Shown here piece after piece: positions 44,885 to 52,340 of a stretch of 64,000 nt of DNA. The stretch spans positions 46,907 to 110,906 of the forward strand of contig NZ_QEKO01000009.1 of the NCBI RefSeq assembly GCF_003096595.1, written 5' to 3'. Under the pieces are notes generated by a model. That model saw only the letters and a list, made by a program, of their open reading frames with translations. It was not told the DNA's origin and made no database searches. The number at the start of each line of letters is the position of its first letter. The stretch's first letter is position 1. A program made the position numbers and the translations under genes. The DNA is from Pusillimonas noertemannii (GTDB taxonomy: Bacteria; Pseudomonadota; Gammaproteobacteria; Burkholderiales; Burkholderiaceae_B).

Positions 44885-44965
44885 CGGCATGGCCGCCTGC
44901 ATGCGAGGTAGCGCAAGGCGTTCCGCCGTTCCAGGTGTATTTGCAGCCACGTAACAGGAGACAAG

Positions 44966-45733
44966 ATGAAGGACAGACTCGAGGGCCGTGTAGCGATCGT
45001 TACCGGTGGAGGGCACGGCATTGGCAAGGCGTACGCCATGCGGCTTGCAGCGGAAGGGGCCAAGGTGGTCATTGCCGAGATCGACGAAGCGGCGGCGCAG
45101 GCAGTGGCGAAGGAACTGGGCGATGCCGGCCACGAGGCGCTGGGCGTGCGCACCGACGTATCCGACCCCGCCAGCGTCGAGCAGATGGCCCAGGCTGCCA
45201 TCCGGCGTTTCGGCCGCATCGATGTACTGGTCAACAATGCGGCGATATTCGCCACCGTGCCCATGTCGCGCTCGCCGTTCGATGAGATCAGCATCGACGA
45301 GTGGGACCGTATGATGTCGGTCAATGTGAAGGGGCCCTGGCTGGCCAGCCGCGCGGTCATCCCGCAGATGCGCAAGCAGGGCTACGGGAAAATCATCAAT
45401 GTCAGTTCGGGCACGGCGCTGAAGGGCTCTCCCAGCCGCATCCACTACGTTACCTCCAAGGCGGGCGTCCTGGGCTTTACCAAGACCCTGGCCAATGAAG
45501 TGGGCAAGGACAATATCTGCGTCAACTGCGTGGCGCCGGGCAGCACTTTGTCAGAAGAAAACCCTGACGAGAGCATCGTGAAGATGCGCACCCAGGCCAG
45601 TGCCACGCGTGCCCTCAAGCGTGTGCAAAGCCCCGAGGACCTGACCGGTGCGGTGGTGTTCTTCGCCTCGGCCGACAGCGACTTCATCACCGGCCAGACA
45701 CTGGTGGTGGACGGCGGCTCCTGCATGCATTGA
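44966..45733 (+). CDS. SDR-family oxidoreductase
   Basis: 255-residue classical short-chain dehydrogenase. The cofactor motif TGGGHGIG is at 13-20; an acidic residue after strand 2 (AEID) suggests NAD(H). NNAA is at 90-93, and catalytic Ser147/148, Tyr161 and Lys165 appear in INVSSGTALK and YVTSK. The C-terminal FITGQTLVVDGG is standard. It probably oxidises an alcohol intermediate in the pathway served by the adjacent dioxygenase and binding proteins. AGGAGA precedes the ATG. Confidence 0.9.
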   Translation: MKDRLEGRVAIVTGGGHGIGKAYAMRLAAEGAKVVIAEIDEAAAQAVAKELGDAGHEALGVRTDVSDPASVEQMAQAAIRRFGRIDVLVNNAAIFATVPMSRSPFDEISIDEWDRMMSVNVKGPWLASRAVIPQMRKQGYGKIINVSSGTALKGSPSRIHYVTSKAGVLGFTKTLANEVGKDNICVNCVAPGSTLSEENPDESIVKMRTQASATRALKRVQSPEDLTGAVVFFASADSDFITGQTLVVDGGSCMH

Positions 45734-45786
45734 AGCCGGCTAGGGCCCGGCCCGCCGCGGCTGGGCCGCATGGCGCCAAGTGAAAA

Positions 45787-45822
45787 GTCCCGGCCGGCAT
45801 CCGTTGTCCTGCGGCCGGGGAC
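45787..45822. repeat. GC-rich inverted repeat after the SDR gene
   Basis: GTCCCGGCCG (45787-45796) pairs with CGGCCGGGGAC (45812-45822) with one bulged base. No U-tract follows, so it may be a weak or Rho-linked termination structure rather than an intrinsic terminator. Confidence 0.35.
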
Positions 45823-45849
45823 GGAAGGTCGCCGTTCCAACACACTCGA

Positions 45850-45885
45850 TTTCAATAAAGTGAAACTATATTCCGTATAAAAGAA
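45850..45885. promoter_or_regulatory. Tandem operator-like repeats upstream of the second binding-protein gene
   Basis: TTTCAATAAAGTGAA (45850-45864) and TTCCGTATAAAAGAA (45871-45885) start 21 bp apart, matching the pair at 44812/44833 (loose consensus TTYCNNNATAAAGRA). The second element resembles IclR-family operators of Burkholderiales. No IclR gene is in the window. Confidence 0.5.
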
Positions 45886-45893
45886 CAAATGCG

Positions 45894-45922
45894 TTGACAC
45901 TCAAAATGAGCGCGTCGATACT
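45894..45922 (+). promoter_or_regulatory. Candidate promoter of the second binding-protein gene
   Basis: TTGACA (45894-45899) and GATACT (45917-45922), 17-bp spacer. The -35 begins 8 bp after the tandem repeats, close to the geometry of the SDR promoter. Confidence 0.45.
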
Positions 45923-46005
45923 AAAAACGCCGGCAAAGAAAACCTATATCGGGCCGCCGCCTCCTCGGGCGGGCGAGTCCGGCCATCCAAAGAAGGAGAA
46001 CTGCG

Positions 46006-47040
46006 ATGAACAAGATGTTCAGGGCTTTGGCCTGCTCGATGCTTTACTGCGTGTCATCCCTTGCATGGAGCCAAAGTACGGAGCCCATCGCGCTATACGC
46101 CGGCGATGATCGGCAGGCGCGCATAGAGGAAGGCGCAAAGAAAGAGGGCGACCTGGTCTTCTACACCACCATTCCCACCCAATACGCCAAAGACTTGATC
46201 CAGCCTTTCGAGAAGAAATACGGCATCAAGGTCGAGGTCTGGCGCGCGCGCTCCGAACTGATCCAGCAGCGCGTCATCAATGAGGCGCGCTCCGGCCAGC
46301 CCAAGGTCGACATCATCGCCAGCACGTCTCCACCCATGGAGGCGCTGCATCGCGAGGGTCTGCTGCAGAAGGTGAAGAGCCCGCATTTCGAAGACCTGAT
46401 CGACGAAGCCGTGCCCGGTCACCAGGAATGGGTGTCCATCAACCTGCTGACGCTGGTGCAGGCCTACAACACCAAGGCCGTCAAAAAAGAAGACCTGCCC
46501 AAGACCTATGAAGACCTGCTCGACCCCAAGTGGAAGGGAAAGCTGGCCATCGAGGGTTCGGACTATGATTGGATGGCCTCGGTCGTGCACGACATGGGTG
46601 AAGAAAAGGGCACGCAGTTCTTCAAGGACCTGGTTGCCAAGAACCAGTTGTCGGTGCGCAATGGCCATCCGCTGCTGACCAATCTTGTGGGTTCGGGCGA
46701 GGTGCCGCTGGCATTGACGGTATACGACTACAGCGTGGAGCAGGCCAAGAAGACCGGTGCGCCGATAGAATGGTTCGCCATCGAGCCGGCCGTAACCATC
46801 ACGATAGGCATGGGCATACTGAAGAACGCACCGCATCCCCATGCAGCCATGCTGTTCTACGACTACATGCTTAGCGAAGAAGCGCAAGGCGTGTTGCGCA
46901 AGATCGGCTACTACGCCACCAACAAGAAGATCGATCCGCCTTTCGAAGGCATAAAGCTGAAGATACTGGACCCCGGCACGGTGCTGGACGAACAGGAAGA
47001 GGCCTACCAGCGCTTCGAGTCGGCCATCCACGGCAGGTGA
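46006..47040 (+). CDS. ABC-type extracellular solute-binding protein (paralogue of 43708-44751)
   Basis: 344 residues with a signal peptide ending near residue 23 (CVSSLAWSQ). The mature part parallels the other binding protein: KKEGDLVFYTTIPTQYAKDL, FEKKYGIKVEVWRARSELIQ, TLVQAYNTKAVKKEDLPKTY, LDPKWKGKLAIEGSDYDW, NAPHPHAAMLFYDYMLSEEA. The specificity region differs, so the ligands may not be identical. GAAGGAGAA precedes the ATG. It is monocistronic, with its own promoter and operator-like repeats, and has no adjacent permease. Confidence 0.9.
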   Translation: MNKMFRALACSMLYCVSSLAWSQSTEPIALYAGDDRQARIEEGAKKEGDLVFYTTIPTQYAKDLIQPFEKKYGIKVEVWRARSELIQQRVINEARSGQPKVDIIASTSPPMEALHREGLLQKVKSPHFEDLIDEAVPGHQEWVSINLLTLVQAYNTKAVKKEDLPKTYEDLLDPKWKGKLAIEGSDYDWMASVVHDMGEEKGTQFFKDLVAKNQLSVRNGHPLLTNLVGSGEVPLALTVYDYSVEQAKKTGAPIEWFAIEPAVTITIGMGILKNAPHPHAAMLFYDYMLSEEAQGVLRKIGYYATNKKIDPPFEGIKLKILDPGTVLDEQEEAYQRFESAIHGR

Positions 47041-47146
47041 TCCGGCCAGGCAGGCGGAGCCCCGTTGCGGCGGTCCGCCCGCCTGCATGTTCCAAGGGCA
47101 TGTTCAGCGAATGAAGGGGGCAAGCCGGTTCGTGCCGGGGCCCACT

Positions 47147-48175
47147 CTACATCATGGCCAGGTTGGTTTCGCTTTCAACGAACTTGCGCAGCCGCACGGC
47201 ATCGCCTATGCGCGAGTAGCTTCCGGTGGCGTTCAGCAGGACAATCGCCAGATCGCGCCCGCCGATGCGGGTGACCATGACCAGGCATTGCCCGGCTTCG
47301 TTGATGAAGCCGGTTTTGGAAAGCTGGATGTCCCACTGGCTGCTCTTGACCAGGCGATTGGTGTTGTTGTACTTGAGAGAGCGGCCCTTGCCCACGGTAA
47401 CCTGATAGCTTTCATCGGTAGAGTAGCGGTGGATGAGGGGCTGCCCGGATGCCGCGCGCAGCAGCTTGACCAGGTCGCGGGGCGTCGAGACATTGTGCTC
47501 GGACAAGCCTGTGGGTTCCACGAAATGCGTGCGGCGCATGCCCAGTGCGCGCGCCTTGTCGTTCATGGCGCGCACGAAGGCGGGCAGCCCGCCGGGGTAG
47601 TGGCGGCTTAGCGCATGGGCGGCCCGGTTTTCGGAAGACATGAGCGCCAGATGCAGCATGTCGGCGCGGCTGAGCTTGGTGCCCACGGCCAGGCGCGAAC
47701 GCGAATAGCGCACCCGGTCGACATCTTCGTCGGCAATGGTCAGGATTTCGTCCATGGGCAGCTTGGCCTCGGCTACTACCAGCGCGGTCATGAGCTTGGA
47801 GATCGAAGCGATGGGGCGCGCCTCGTCGCTGTTCTGGTCGTACAGCACCGTAGAACTGTCCAGGTCTTGCACGAAGGCGACTTCGGAATGCAGCTGGGCC
47901 AGATGAGGCAGCGTGCTTGCGGGTTCGGAATGCGAAGGCAGAGGCGCGGTCTCGAGCCGGCTTTGGCGCAATGCCACCTGGATGACGCCGCCTTGTCCGC
48001 TACCCGCCAGCGCATGGCTGCGCCGGGGCGCGACATGGCTCGCTGCCCCCGACGCCGGCTGCATGCGGGCCTGGCTGGGCTCTTGGGCCCGCAGTGGAGA
48101 CGAAGACAGCACGCCGGCGGCCAGGGCGGCGGCCAGGGAGCAGGACAGGAGGTGTCGGCGATAGGCAAAAGGCAT
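47147..48175 (-). CDS. pbpG: D-alanyl-D-alanine endopeptidase (PBP7/PbpG type)
   Basis: 342-residue low-molecular-mass penicillin-binding protein acting on peptidoglycan crosslinks in the periplasm. A signal peptide ends near residue 30 (SSPLRA-QE). Active-site motifs: SxxK at Ser124-Lys127 (ASISKLMT), SxN at 181-183 (SSENRAAH) and KTG at 287-289 (LSKTGFINEAG). A proline/serine-rich linker (30-90) separates the signal from the domain. DacA-type C-terminal membrane anchors are absent, which fits PBP7. Confidence 0.92.
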   Translation of the reverse strand: MPFAYRRHLLSCSLAAALAAGVLSSSPLRAQEPSQARMQPASGAASHVAPRRSHALAGSGQGGVIQVALRQSRLETAPLPSHSEPASTLPHLAQLHSEVAFVQDLDSSTVLYDQNSDEARPIASISKLMTALVVAEAKLPMDEILTIADEDVDRVRYSRSRLAVGTKLSRADMLHLALMSSENRAAHALSRHYPGGLPAFVRAMNDKARALGMRRTHFVEPTGLSEHNVSTPRDLVKLLRAASGQPLIHRYSTDESYQVTVGKGRSLKYNNTNRLVKSSQWDIQLSKTGFINEAGQCLVMVTRIGGRDLAIVLLNATGSYSRIGDAVRLRKFVESETNLAMM

Positions 48176-48344
48176 GGCGGGCGCGGGCTTTTCAAGGCAG
48201 GAAAACTGAAGGCGATGATATCAGACAAAAACGAAATCACCAATATATTTATGGGGTTACATTCATAACTTAAAGCTTTTTTATACCTTCTGGGCGCGGC
48301 TTCCATTTTTTCGGCGGAACGCGGCGGCTTGCGAAATTCCGGGG

Positions 48345-48372
48345 TTGCAGGGCCAGACGATGCAAATACAAT
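48345..48372 (+). promoter_or_regulatory. Candidate promoter of the nucleosidase gene
   Basis: TTGCAG (48345-48350) and TACAAT (48367-48372), 16-bp spacer, 35 bp before the ATG at 48408. The 232 bp between the divergent genes hold no other ORF. Confidence 0.5.
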
Positions 48373-48407
48373 GGGCACATTCCAATTACGTTTGATCACA
48401 AAAACAC

Positions 48408-49349
48408 ATGAGCCCCTTCGTGCCCCTGCGCCGCTTCGTCCTGCCCCTGTATCTGCTGATCGCATTCTGCCTTGCCGGCATGAGCGCGCTGGCGCATGCC
48501 GACAGCCGCGTGGACGAAACGCCGCGCATCGCCATTGTTTCCGCCTTCGAACCGGAACTGGTCATATTGCGCGAGGCCCTGCAGGACGCATCCAGCCGGT
48601 CCATCAACGGCGTCGAGTTCCTTACGGGCACCTTGCAAGACAAGCCTGTGGTTGTTTTCTTGAGCGGTATCAGCATGACCAATGCCGCCATGAACACTCA
48701 ACTGGTGCTCGATCGCTTCACTGTCACCCACATCCTTTTCAGCGGCGTGGCCGGAGGCGTGAATCCGCAGCTGAACATCGGCGACGTAACGGTGGTCCGG
48801 CGCTGGGGCCAGTATCTTGAAACCGTGGCCGCGCAAGAGATCGAGCCGGGACGCTACGATGCCATGGGCGTGGGCGGCACAGTGGATGCACCGGGCTTCG
48901 GCATGTTCTTCACCCGGCCTGTCAAGGTACGCACCGCCGAACAGCCCATGCCGCATGAAAAATTCTGGTTCGACGTCGACCCGGGGCTTTTCGCGGCGGC
49001 GCAGGGTATCCAGGATGTCGAGCTGACAAGCTGCGATGCAAAGGGGCAGTGCCTGAGCAAGCGGCCGTCGCTGGTGATCGGGGGAAACGGGGTGTCCGGG
49101 CCGGTGTTCGTCGATAATGCAGCCCTGCGTGAGCACCTGCACGATGCGTTCCAGGCCAACGTCGTCGACATGGAAAGCGCCGCCTGCGCCATGGTCGCCT
49201 ACAGCAACGGTGTGCCCTTCATTGCCTTTCGCTCGCTCAGCGATCTGGCCGGAGGCGGCGACGGCGCGAACGAAATCCACACCTTCCTGAACCTGGCCGC
49301 CGAAAATTCCACCCGGGTGCTGATGGCCTTCTTGAAGGCATGGCAATAA
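48408..49349 (+). CDS. Secreted MTA/SAH nucleosidase-like protein (PNP_UDP family)
   Basis: 313 residues: a clear Sec signal peptide (about 1-31, LPLYLLIAFCLAGMSALAHA), then a nucleoside phosphorylase/hydrolase fold. MTAN-like motifs are visible: IAIVSAFEPELVILREAL, FSGVAGGVNPQLNIGDVTV, VVDMESAACAMVAY (substrate glutamate) and FRSLSDLAGG (catalytic Asp). It should cleave methylthioadenosine, S-adenosylhomocysteine or a related nucleoside, but in the periplasm. An insert with two cysteines (LTSCDAKGQCLS) may form a disulfide. Confidence 0.85.
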   Translation: MSPFVPLRRFVLPLYLLIAFCLAGMSALAHADSRVDETPRIAIVSAFEPELVILREALQDASSRSINGVEFLTGTLQDKPVVVFLSGISMTNAAMNTQLVLDRFTVTHILFSGVAGGVNPQLNIGDVTVVRRWGQYLETVAAQEIEPGRYDAMGVGGTVDAPGFGMFFTRPVKVRTAEQPMPHEKFWFDVDPGLFAAAQGIQDVELTSCDAKGQCLSKRPSLVIGGNGVSGPVFVDNAALREHLHDAFQANVVDMESAACAMVAYSNGVPFIAFRSLSDLAGGGDGANEIHTFLNLAAENSTRVLMAFLKAWQ

Positions 49350-49360
49350 AGGAGCCTTGC

Positions 49361-49897
49361 ATGAGCAGCATCGACACACCCGTTCATCGCCTGGTCGCGC
49401 AGTTCGGCCTGCAGCCTCATCCCGAGGGCGGCTACTACCGCGAAACCTATCGCAGTGCCGCGGGCGTCACGGTTCAGGCGGGCCGCCGCGCCGCTTCCAC
49501 GGCCATCTACTACCTGCTCGAAGACAACGATTATTCCGCCTGGCACCGCATTGCTTCCGACGAGCTATGGCATTTTTATGCGGGCCAGGCCCTGGACATC
49601 CATGTGCTGGATGAGAGCGGTGGCCTGCTGACCCATCGATTGGGAGATCCGCTGCGCGAGGCCGGCTGCACGTTCCAGGCGGTGGTGCCGGCGGGGCGCT
49701 GGTTTGCCGCCGAACTGGCGTCACGCGCATTGCGCGCTCCGGACCAAGCCGCGGGCGATGCATTTGCCCTGGTGGGCTGCACGGTGGCTCCGGGCTTCGA
49801 GTTCAGCGAGTTCGAGCTGGCCGACCCCCAGGCCTTGATCAGGCAGCACCCCGAGCATGCCGGGCTGATTCGTCGGCTTGCCCCTGCGCGGCGCTGA
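49361..49897 (+). CDS. Cupin-fold DUF985 protein
   Basis: 178-residue cupin_5/DUF985 domain. LQPHPEGGYYRETYRS is the family signature; STAIYYLL, WHRIASDELWHFYAGQALDIHVL and TVAPGFEFSEFEL follow. The histidine and glutamate of SDELWH could bind a metal. Function unknown. AAGGAG 6 bp upstream fixes the ATG at 49361. The last 59 bp overlap the 3' end of the convergent helicase gene. Confidence 0.88.
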   Translation: MSSIDTPVHRLVAQFGLQPHPEGGYYRETYRSAAGVTVQAGRRAASTAIYYLLEDNDYSAWHRIASDELWHFYAGQALDIHVLDESGGLLTHRLGDPLREAGCTFQAVVPAGRWFAAELASRALRAPDQAAGDAFALVGCTVAPGFEFSEFELADPQALIRQHPEHAGLIRRLAPARR

Positions 49898-52340
49898 GCA
49901 CGGGTGGCAATGGGAGTTCGGGCGCCGGCCTTGGGGCGGCCCGCGCCTGTTCGATGCGCCACCAAGCCGGCAGCAGCCGGCGCACGGCCGGCCTGTTGTA
50001 GCGGTCGTCCATCAGATAGACCACGCCCGCGTCTTGCGGCGTGCGTATGATGCGGCCCGCCGCCTGCACTACTTTGCGCAGCCCGGGATACAGATAGGCA
50101 TAGTCGTAGCCGCATCCGGCGAAACTGGCTTCCAGGCACTGCTTCAGCGCTTCGTTCCTGGGATTGACCTGCGGCAGGCCCAGCGTGGCTATGAACGCGC
50201 CTATCAGGCGATCGCCGGGCAAGTCTATGCCTTCGGCAAAGACGCCGCCCAGCACGGCAAAGCCGATGCCGCGCCCAGAAGCATCGAAGCGCGCCAGAAA
50301 ATCAGCCCTGGCCGCCTCGTCCATCTCGCGTGATTGCACCCATAGCGCGATGGATGGATGGCGATCGGCAAACGCCTCGGCCAGGCGGTGCAGGTAATCG
50401 AAGCTGCTGGCAAACACCAGGTAATTGCCCGGCTTGCGGGCGTATTGCGCGGCGATGAGTTCCACCATGGGCGCCAGTGAAGCCTGGCGGTCGGCATAGC
50501 GCGTGGAGATGCCGCCGGCCACGCGCACCTGAAGCTGTTCGGCGCTGAACGGCGTGGCCACGTCCAGCCATGCGGTCGACTCCGGCAGGCCCAGCACGTC
50601 GGCGTAAAAGGCCTTGGGCTGCAAGGTGGCCGAGAACAGCACGCAGGCGTGGGCGGCCTGGAACCGGGGCTCCAGGAAGGGCGCCGGCACGACGTTGCGG
50701 ATACTGCATTCGTGGAATCCGTCGCCGCCTGCGCTTTGATGGAATGCCGTCGTTTCGAACAGGGAGTGCGGGCCGAAGCTTTCGGCCATGCGCAGGAAAT
50801 GCTGGACCTCGAAGTACAGGCGCAATGCTTCATCGTGTGTGGAATCGTCCGCCTGTTCCAGATGGTCGGACAGGGCGCCAGCAGCCTGCCGCAGCGATTG
50901 AAGAAGAGGCTCGGGCGGGGCCGCCTGAGCCGGCTGGGCGCCCGCCTGGCCGGCGATGAGCTTCTGCCAATTGCGTGCCAGGCTGTCCAGCGCATTGCGC
51001 AGACCGGCGGGTTGCGCGGTGTCGGCCTGCACATCATGCGGGCCCGCCTCGAGCCAAAGCGGCACCTGTTCTGGTACCGGCTTGGCCGATGCCGGCGCTT
51101 CGGTGCCGGTACGGCGCCGCCCGAAAGCAGCGCGGGGTGCCGCAGGCAGGAGCCGCAGCAATGCCCGCACATCTTGCTGGCGCAGCGTGGCCGAGTACAT
51201 GGCGCGAGCCCGTTCGACCAGGTTGTGGGCCTCGTCGACCAGGACAGCCGTGCGCCACTCCTGCACAACGGTCTGGGCGTGCAGCGTGGCGCCCACATCG
51301 AAATAGTAGCTGTAGTCGCCCACGACGAGGTCGCACCAGGGAACAAGCTCGGCGCCCAGGTGATAGGGGCATATGTCATGGCGCAGTGCGTGCCGGCGCA
51401 ATGCCGCCCGGTCGAGCATGCCTTCTTTCAGCGCCTGCTCTCGCGCCCCTTCAAGACGGTCGTAAAAACCCCTGGCCAGCGGGCAGCTTTGCCCATTGCA
51501 TTGCTTGTCGGGGTGCTCGCAGGCATGTTCGCGCGCGGCCAGCTCCAGCACCCGCAAGGGCATGAGCCGCGGGCCTTGCAAGGCTTGCAGGGCATGCAGC
51601 GCCACCTTGCGCCCCGGCGTCTTGGCCGTAAGGAAGAACAGTTTGTCCAGCTTCTGTTCGGACATGGCCTTGAGCGCGGGAAACAGCGTGCCCATGGTCT
51701 TGCCGATGCCGGTAGGCGCCTGGATGGCGTGATGGGTGCGGTCGCGCAGGCCGCGATACACTGCCTTGGCCAGCGTGCGCTGGCCGTCGCGAAAGCCCTC
51801 GAAGGGCAGTTGCAGCGCCTGCAGCGCCGCGTCGCGCTGCCGGCGATGTTCGATTTCTTGGAGCGCCCAGGCAAGAAACCGGCCGCACAGGGCATTGAAG
51901 TGATCTTCAAGATCGGCGGCCTTGCATTCCTGGCTGCGTATGGTCTCGCGTCCTGTGGCTACGTTGAAATACACCAGTGCCAGCTCGATGGTATTCAGAT
52001 TCAGCTTGCGGCACATAAGGTGCCCGTAGACGCGGGCTTGCGCCCAGTGCAGTGCGCTGTGGCTGGCCGGCATGTCGCGCAATCGGCCCCGATAGGTCTT
52101 GATTTCTTCGAGGCGGCGGGATTCGGGGTCGAAGCCGTCGGCGCGTCCGCGCACGGTCAGCGCCCCGTGCTGGGCCTGAAGCGGGATCTCTTTCAGGTAA
52201 TGATCGGCGCGCCGGGCCGTGACGATGCGGTGGCCCAGCATGCCTTCCTGGGCGCTGGGGCCCAGGTGGAAACGCAGGTCGAGGTCGCCGCGCCGGGCGG
52301 CGAACTCGCATAATGTGCGCACCGAGACGGCATAGCTCAT
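49839..52340 (-). CDS. DinG/XPD-type helicase with N-terminal PD-(D/E)XK nuclease domain
   Basis: 833 residues. Residues 1-150 form a RecB/Cas4-like nuclease domain: Asp68 (GRADGFD), Glu79-x-Lys81 (LEEIKTY) and the QxxxY motif Gln101-Tyr105 (QARVYGHL). The SF2 helicase follows: Walker A APTGIGKT (208-215), a four-cysteine Fe-S cluster set at Cys274, 281, 286 and 324, DEAH box at 369-372, and motif VI near VQAAGRIIRTPQD. The start at 52340 overlaps the VRR-NUC gene stop (ATGA). Likely 5'-3' DNA unwinding with single-strand cleavage during repair. SOS control comes via the upstream gene's LexA box. Confidence 0.9.
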   Translation of the reverse strand: MSYAVSVRTLCEFAARRGDLDLRFHLGPSAQEGMLGHRIVTARRADHYLKEIPLQAQHGALTVRGRADGFDPESRRLEEIKTYRGRLRDMPASHSALHWAQARVYGHLMCRKLNLNTIELALVYFNVATGRETIRSQECKAADLEDHFNALCGRFLAWALQEIEHRRQRDAALQALQLPFEGFRDGQRTLAKAVYRGLRDRTHHAIQAPTGIGKTMGTLFPALKAMSEQKLDKLFFLTAKTPGRKVALHALQALQGPRLMPLRVLELAAREHACEHPDKQCNGQSCPLARGFYDRLEGAREQALKEGMLDRAALRRHALRHDICPYHLGAELVPWCDLVVGDYSYYFDVGATLHAQTVVQEWRTAVLVDEAHNLVERARAMYSATLRQQDVRALLRLLPAAPRAAFGRRRTGTEAPASAKPVPEQVPLWLEAGPHDVQADTAQPAGLRNALDSLARNWQKLIAGQAGAQPAQAAPPEPLLQSLRQAAGALSDHLEQADDSTHDEALRLYFEVQHFLRMAESFGPHSLFETTAFHQSAGGDGFHECSIRNVVPAPFLEPRFQAAHACVLFSATLQPKAFYADVLGLPESTAWLDVATPFSAEQLQVRVAGGISTRYADRQASLAPMVELIAAQYARKPGNYLVFASSFDYLHRLAEAFADRHPSIALWVQSREMDEAARADFLARFDASGRGIGFAVLGGVFAEGIDLPGDRLIGAFIATLGLPQVNPRNEALKQCLEASFAGCGYDYAYLYPGLRKVVQAAGRIIRTPQDAGVVYLMDDRYNRPAVRRLLPAWWRIEQARAAPRPAPELPLPPVLSAAQGQADESARHARGAA

